Part shown: in pieces, positions 61,106 to 64,000 of the stretch
Layout of the letters: every line of letters begins with the position of its first letter
Position numbering within the stretch: the first letter of the stretch is position 1
From: Pisaster brevispinus
Lineage: Eukaryota; Echinodermata; Asteroidea; Forcipulatida; Asteriidae
Assembly: GCA_023634235.1 (NCBI GenBank)
Contig: JAMKCF010000003.1
Coordinates: 9,684,742 to 9,748,741 of the forward strand
Direction: 5' to 3'
Length of the DNA: 64,000 nucleotides
The notes under the pieces: model-generated
The model's input: only the letters and a program-made list of their open reading frames with translations
Databases searched by the model: none
What the model was told of the DNA's origin: nothing
Made by a program: the position numbers and the translations under genes

Positions 61106-61985
61106 ATAACGACAGTACTGCAACTTTAGATGCCAAAGATATGGATTTGTCACGGACCAAAGCCAGTAACTCACCAACTCCAGTCAAAGCGCCAGGCCTG
61201 CTGGATGACTTCCGCAAATGCATCGCTGGTTACGATGAAATGGAAACATTGAAAGATGAAGATTCAGACAGCAGTTTATCAGAGACGAAGACCATGAACG
61301 GCACGGGGAAGGAGACCCCAGCGCCGATGAATGGTTCATCCCGGAAACGGCGACACGGGAAAGGAGACGGTGTTCGGGAGGTGACAAGATACAACATCCT
61401 GGATGGTACGATCTCACACCACACCGAGCTGGGAGATTTCAAAGCCGCATTGGTGCAGCAGCAGGAATCACAGATAGCCTCGTCTGATGGGAACGTCCTG
61501 CGAGCGCTCCTCCAGCAGTCCAGCTCTGTGATGCGACCGCAGACTCCGGATATTGACAGCGTCTCGGCCGGCAGCCCAAGCCAGGATCCCGAATCGCCGG
61601 AGAAGTTCTACCCGTGTAAAGTCTGCAAAAAGAACTACGTCAGCAAGTCCAGCCTGCGCAAACATTTCTGTATGCCAAGTGCCAACGGCAACAACAACAG
61701 CAACACCCATCATCAGCAGCAGCAGCAGATCAGTGAGGATGAGACAAGCGTCAGCACAGCAATACATGCCAAAGATGAACAATACCGCAACGGATCAGTG
61801 GGCTCGCCAGCGATCCTCACGCCAGTCCCGTCTCCGTACGAAGACGCCGAGAAAGGAGATGAGATGGGCGAGGATGGCATCCTGACTCCTGGAGATTTGT
61901 CCATAGATACTGAGTATGGAAAGAGGGTTGAAGAGGATGACATGGGACCTATCTACACCTGCCCCTTGTGTAGTATGACCTTCAG
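61106..61985 (+). CDS. Internal coding exon of a C2H2 zinc-finger transcription factor (N-terminal region, finger 1, first half of finger 2)
   Basis: This 880-nt exon lies between a pyrimidine-rich acceptor (ending CACTACAG) and a consensus donor (TTCAG|GTAAGA). It enters in phase 1 and leaves in phase 2. The open frame is the longest in the window. Numbering follows the isoform starting at 7871. The exon encodes an acidic Ser/Thr/Pro-rich region, a basic patch (SSRKRRHGKG) that could be a nuclear localisation signal, and a degenerate C2HC finger with Cys193, Cys196, His209 and Cys211. An Asn-rich, His-His, five-Gln run and a PGDLS motif (residues 284-288, bases 61888-61902) follow, then Cys308 and Cys311 of the next finger. 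PxDLS is the known docking motif for the CtBP co-repressor, so a repressor role is inferred. If the upstream exon is non-coding, the ATG in KDMDLS near 61141 is the likely start. The exact orthologue was not recognised. Confidence 0.9.
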
Positions 61986-63665
61986 GTAAGACAATAAAGT
62001 TGCGGCCAAACACGTACAAATCCATGTTGCTTGAAGTTAGATCTTTGCATATATCCGTTAAGATTAGTCCACAACGGGCCCTCTCTTACCTGCTTATGTT
62101 TTCAATTGCATTATTCCCTAGGCAGAAGGACTCAATCGCTAAGTTTTTCATGCATGTGTATTACAGCGCCCTCATGAGCCCGCATATATATGCATATATC
62201 CGTTAAGATTAGTCCTGGACTAAATCTCTCTTACCTGGTTATGTTTTCAATTGCATTATTCCCTAGGCGGAAGGACTCAATCGCTAAGTTTTTCATGCAT
62301 GTGTATTACAGCGCCCTCATGAGTCCTTACCCTTTACCCATGGTGCCCAGGGGCATAGCGTCCTCTTTTCTTTAGCGACCGTTCAGGTTGGACGTGTTTT
62401 TTTCGTTCCTCTTAAAGTGAAGTTTATATTCATCCTTTAGATTTAGTCCAGTTGCACTAAGTTTATTTGTCCACCTCATCAAATCTATTTCATTTACAAT
62501 TTATTATAAAATGGTCGATAATATCTTCTGAAATAATAAACAAGAAAAGAAAATTGTAATATTTCAGTGAAAGCATGTTTTTTGAAAAACGTGTTTTCAG
62601 GGAGACTCCAAAGTTTTCCGTTGGGGTTGCTGTACAGGCATCAGACTGTAGAGATGGACCACATGTCCTGCAGGAGAATGGGTTTGCTTGCTGTGGTGTT
62701 CCAAATACAAAATCCTCTGTTTTACACTTTGTTTCGCACTGTACCCAGTATGTAAGCCCCCAATCCAAACTTCAGAAATAGTAAAATTTCATTAATAATG
62801 GAGACGACTGAAACATAAGGCATCATGTCAATGTGATGTGAAAGCTCCAATTTATCTTGATAAATACTTGTTGTTGACCCCATTTTGGGGGGTCAGATTG
62901 CTTAAATTACTGTGCGAGGGGGGGGGGGGCAAATTTTGCAGCTTCAACCAAGTTGTTATTAACCAATGATTAACCAAGAGGTAATTCACCTTAACAGTTA
63001 TTGGTTACAACCGTAACCCCCCCCCCCCCCCCAGTATGCATTCATAGGTTGGACACAAAATAGGCAGACAGCAGCCGCTTGTGACATCAGTGCTAGGGAT
63101 CAGTACACCTGTTTAATATACATGTATGTACACGTCAGGTGTTATTTGAAAGTTTTTCTTCTTATCTATTTGATGAGCAAATAACAAAAGTTTTGAGGTT
63201 TGGCAGCAAGTGCCTGGTTCTGGCATGGAGCATCCGATACACACTGTATGTTGTGTTTGCCCTGTAATGAATACCTGAATGCTTCCCATTGCTTTTGTTC
63301 TTGACTTTTTGCTCTCGCCAGAAGTGAGAACTTATATACATTACATATACTCAGAATTGCCTTGGTGGTTATTTCATTGGTGGTTTCTTGCCCTAAGGGG
63401 AGGGATGCACATTTGATATTTAGCTTTTCTCAAAATTAGTTTTCAAATGTCAAGTGTGTTTTTCGCTGAGTAACTTTATTGCCGTGCACACAATTTAGTT
63501 TCCCTCATACGAATTGAAATCTGGAAGATTTGATATCACTTGTCTCTCGGAAAAATCCCCCTTGAGAAGTTGATTCGGTAATGGATCCCTCAATTTGAAA
63601 AGTTGTTTGAAAGTTGAAGTCATGCTGGACTTGATTGGTTTTGCGTTGACTTTATTCACCCTCAG
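61986..63665 (+). other. Phase-2 intron splitting zinc finger 2
   Basis: Donor GTAAGA and acceptor CACCCTCAG bound 1,680 bp containing the tandem duplication, G and C runs of about ten and fifteen near 62918 and 63018, and no further exon-like frame. Confidence 0.85.
62047..62325 (+). repeat. 145-bp tandem duplication just inside the intron after the zinc-finger exon
   Basis: GCATATATCCGTTAAGATTA starts at 62047 and again at 62192. Both copies run through TTCAATTGCATTATTCCCTA, AGGACTCAATCGCTAAG and TACAGCGCCCTCATGAG. Differences are few, mainly ACAACGGGCC against TGGACTAAAT. The first copy begins 61 bp after the donor. Confidence 0.85.
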
Positions 63666-64000
63666 GCACACCAGCCAGTTAATGCGTCATCGTCGTACCC
63701 ACACCAACGAGCGCCCTTTCGAGTGCGTGGACTGCCACCAAGCCTTCAGACGTAAGTGCCATCTCAAACGCCACTGGCAGCGCATACACAGCGGCGAGAA
63801 GCCCTTCAAGTGTGCCATCTGCGGGAAGGCCTTCAGTGATCGCGACCACCAACGCCAGCATGAGACGATCCACGGCCCCGAAACCTACCCGTGCTTCCAT
63901 TGTAGATGTGTGTTCCCGTCCGAGACATACCTCATACAGCACCTGTCGGAGAATCCCGAGTGCAAGGCGGCCTTCGCCAGGGATGGCGAGTCGCCGCCGA
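63666..64000 (+). CDS. Next exon of the zinc-finger gene: second half of finger 2 and fingers 3-5, cut by the window end
   Basis: The acceptor is TTCACCCTCAG and the exon opens with one base that completes the split Arg codon, matching the phase-2 donor at 61985. Translation gives His324 and His328 of finger 2. Finger 3 has Cys336, Cys339, His352 and His357. Finger 4 has Cys365, Cys368, His381 and His385. Finger 5 ends C2HC-like with Cys392, Cys395, His408 and Cys415. Linkers TNERP and SGEKP are near-canonical, as expected for DNA-binding arrays. Finger 4 has Gln378 where the conserved hydrophobic Leu usually packs, which is odd. The exon is clearly GC-richer than the flanking intron. It stays open to base 64000, so the C-terminus lies outside the window. 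Confidence 0.93.

Noticed and set aside
61184..62025. Minus-strand and alternative-frame ORFs over the zinc-finger exon
   Set aside because: Shadows of the real coding frame, which has matched splice phases and zinc-finger residues.
63679..63942. 87-codon minus-strand frame at the right end
   Set aside because: Antisense shadow of the zinc-finger exon.
1..64000. Autonomous transposon, retrotransposon or viral remnant with a transposase or polymerase
   Set aside because: I looked for long frames and catalytic-motif contexts in the given reading frames and found none. All mobile features appear non-autonomous.

Overview
The window is eukaryotic genomic DNA with a metazoan character. It is AT-rich, holds no prokaryote-like operons, and has phase-matched exons with consensus splice sites, tRNA-derived SINEs, many short terminal-inverted-repeat (TIR) elements, microsatellites and long poly-C/poly-G tracts. 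From memory, the dominant short repeats resemble those of starfish (Asteroidea, Echinodermata). These are the element running from CCCAATTTCATAGAGCTGCTTAA to its inverse, and the element whose arms read like TTTAAAGGCAG...GGTAATTGTCAAAGACCAG. The organism assignment is an inference and was not searched.

One protein-coding gene is well supported. It is a C2H2 zinc-finger protein on the + strand at the right end. A large internal coding exon (61106-61985) encodes an acidic, low-complexity N-terminal region with a basic patch, one degenerate finger, a PxDLS-type CtBP-binding motif and the first half of a canonical finger. A phase-2 intron of 1,680 bp splits that finger. The next exon (63666 to beyond 64000) completes it and adds three more, and the gene runs off the window. 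The internal exon opens in phase 1. Two short upstream exons begin with ATG and end in phase 1 at good donors: 7871-7937, with a TATA box about 90 bp upstream, and 53454-53490. A GC-richer block ending at a strong donor at 42012 could be a non-coding first exon. The best reading is one transcription-factor gene with alternative promoters and 5' introns of 7.6 to 53 kb, so most of the window is 5' intron.

The rest is repeat-dense non-coding DNA. 1-6 kb: a fold-back element with ~80-bp arms built on a 20-bp palindrome, and a nested direct/inverted repeat block. 10-20 kb: tRNA-derived SINEs (one with its A-box region amplified five times) and several TIR elements. 25.3-26.6 kb: a composite duplicated element beside a ~600-bp minisatellite of a 10-bp unit with higher-order structure. 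29-31 kb: a head-to-head SINE pair and a complete MITE. 34-40 kb: SINEs, a perfect 20-bp fold-back, and TIR elements. 45-50 kb: TIR elements and SINEs. 57-61 kb: two SINEs, the second ending just upstream of the zinc-finger exon. 62.0-62.3 kb: a 145-bp tandem duplication just after that exon's donor.

I found no rRNA, intact tRNA, CRISPR array or transposase/reverse-transcriptase ORF. All listed elements look non-autonomous. Nothing seen qualifies as a new enzymatic or defence system. The most informative observations are the alternative-promoter architecture of the zinc-finger gene and the several families of small TIR and fold-back elements.
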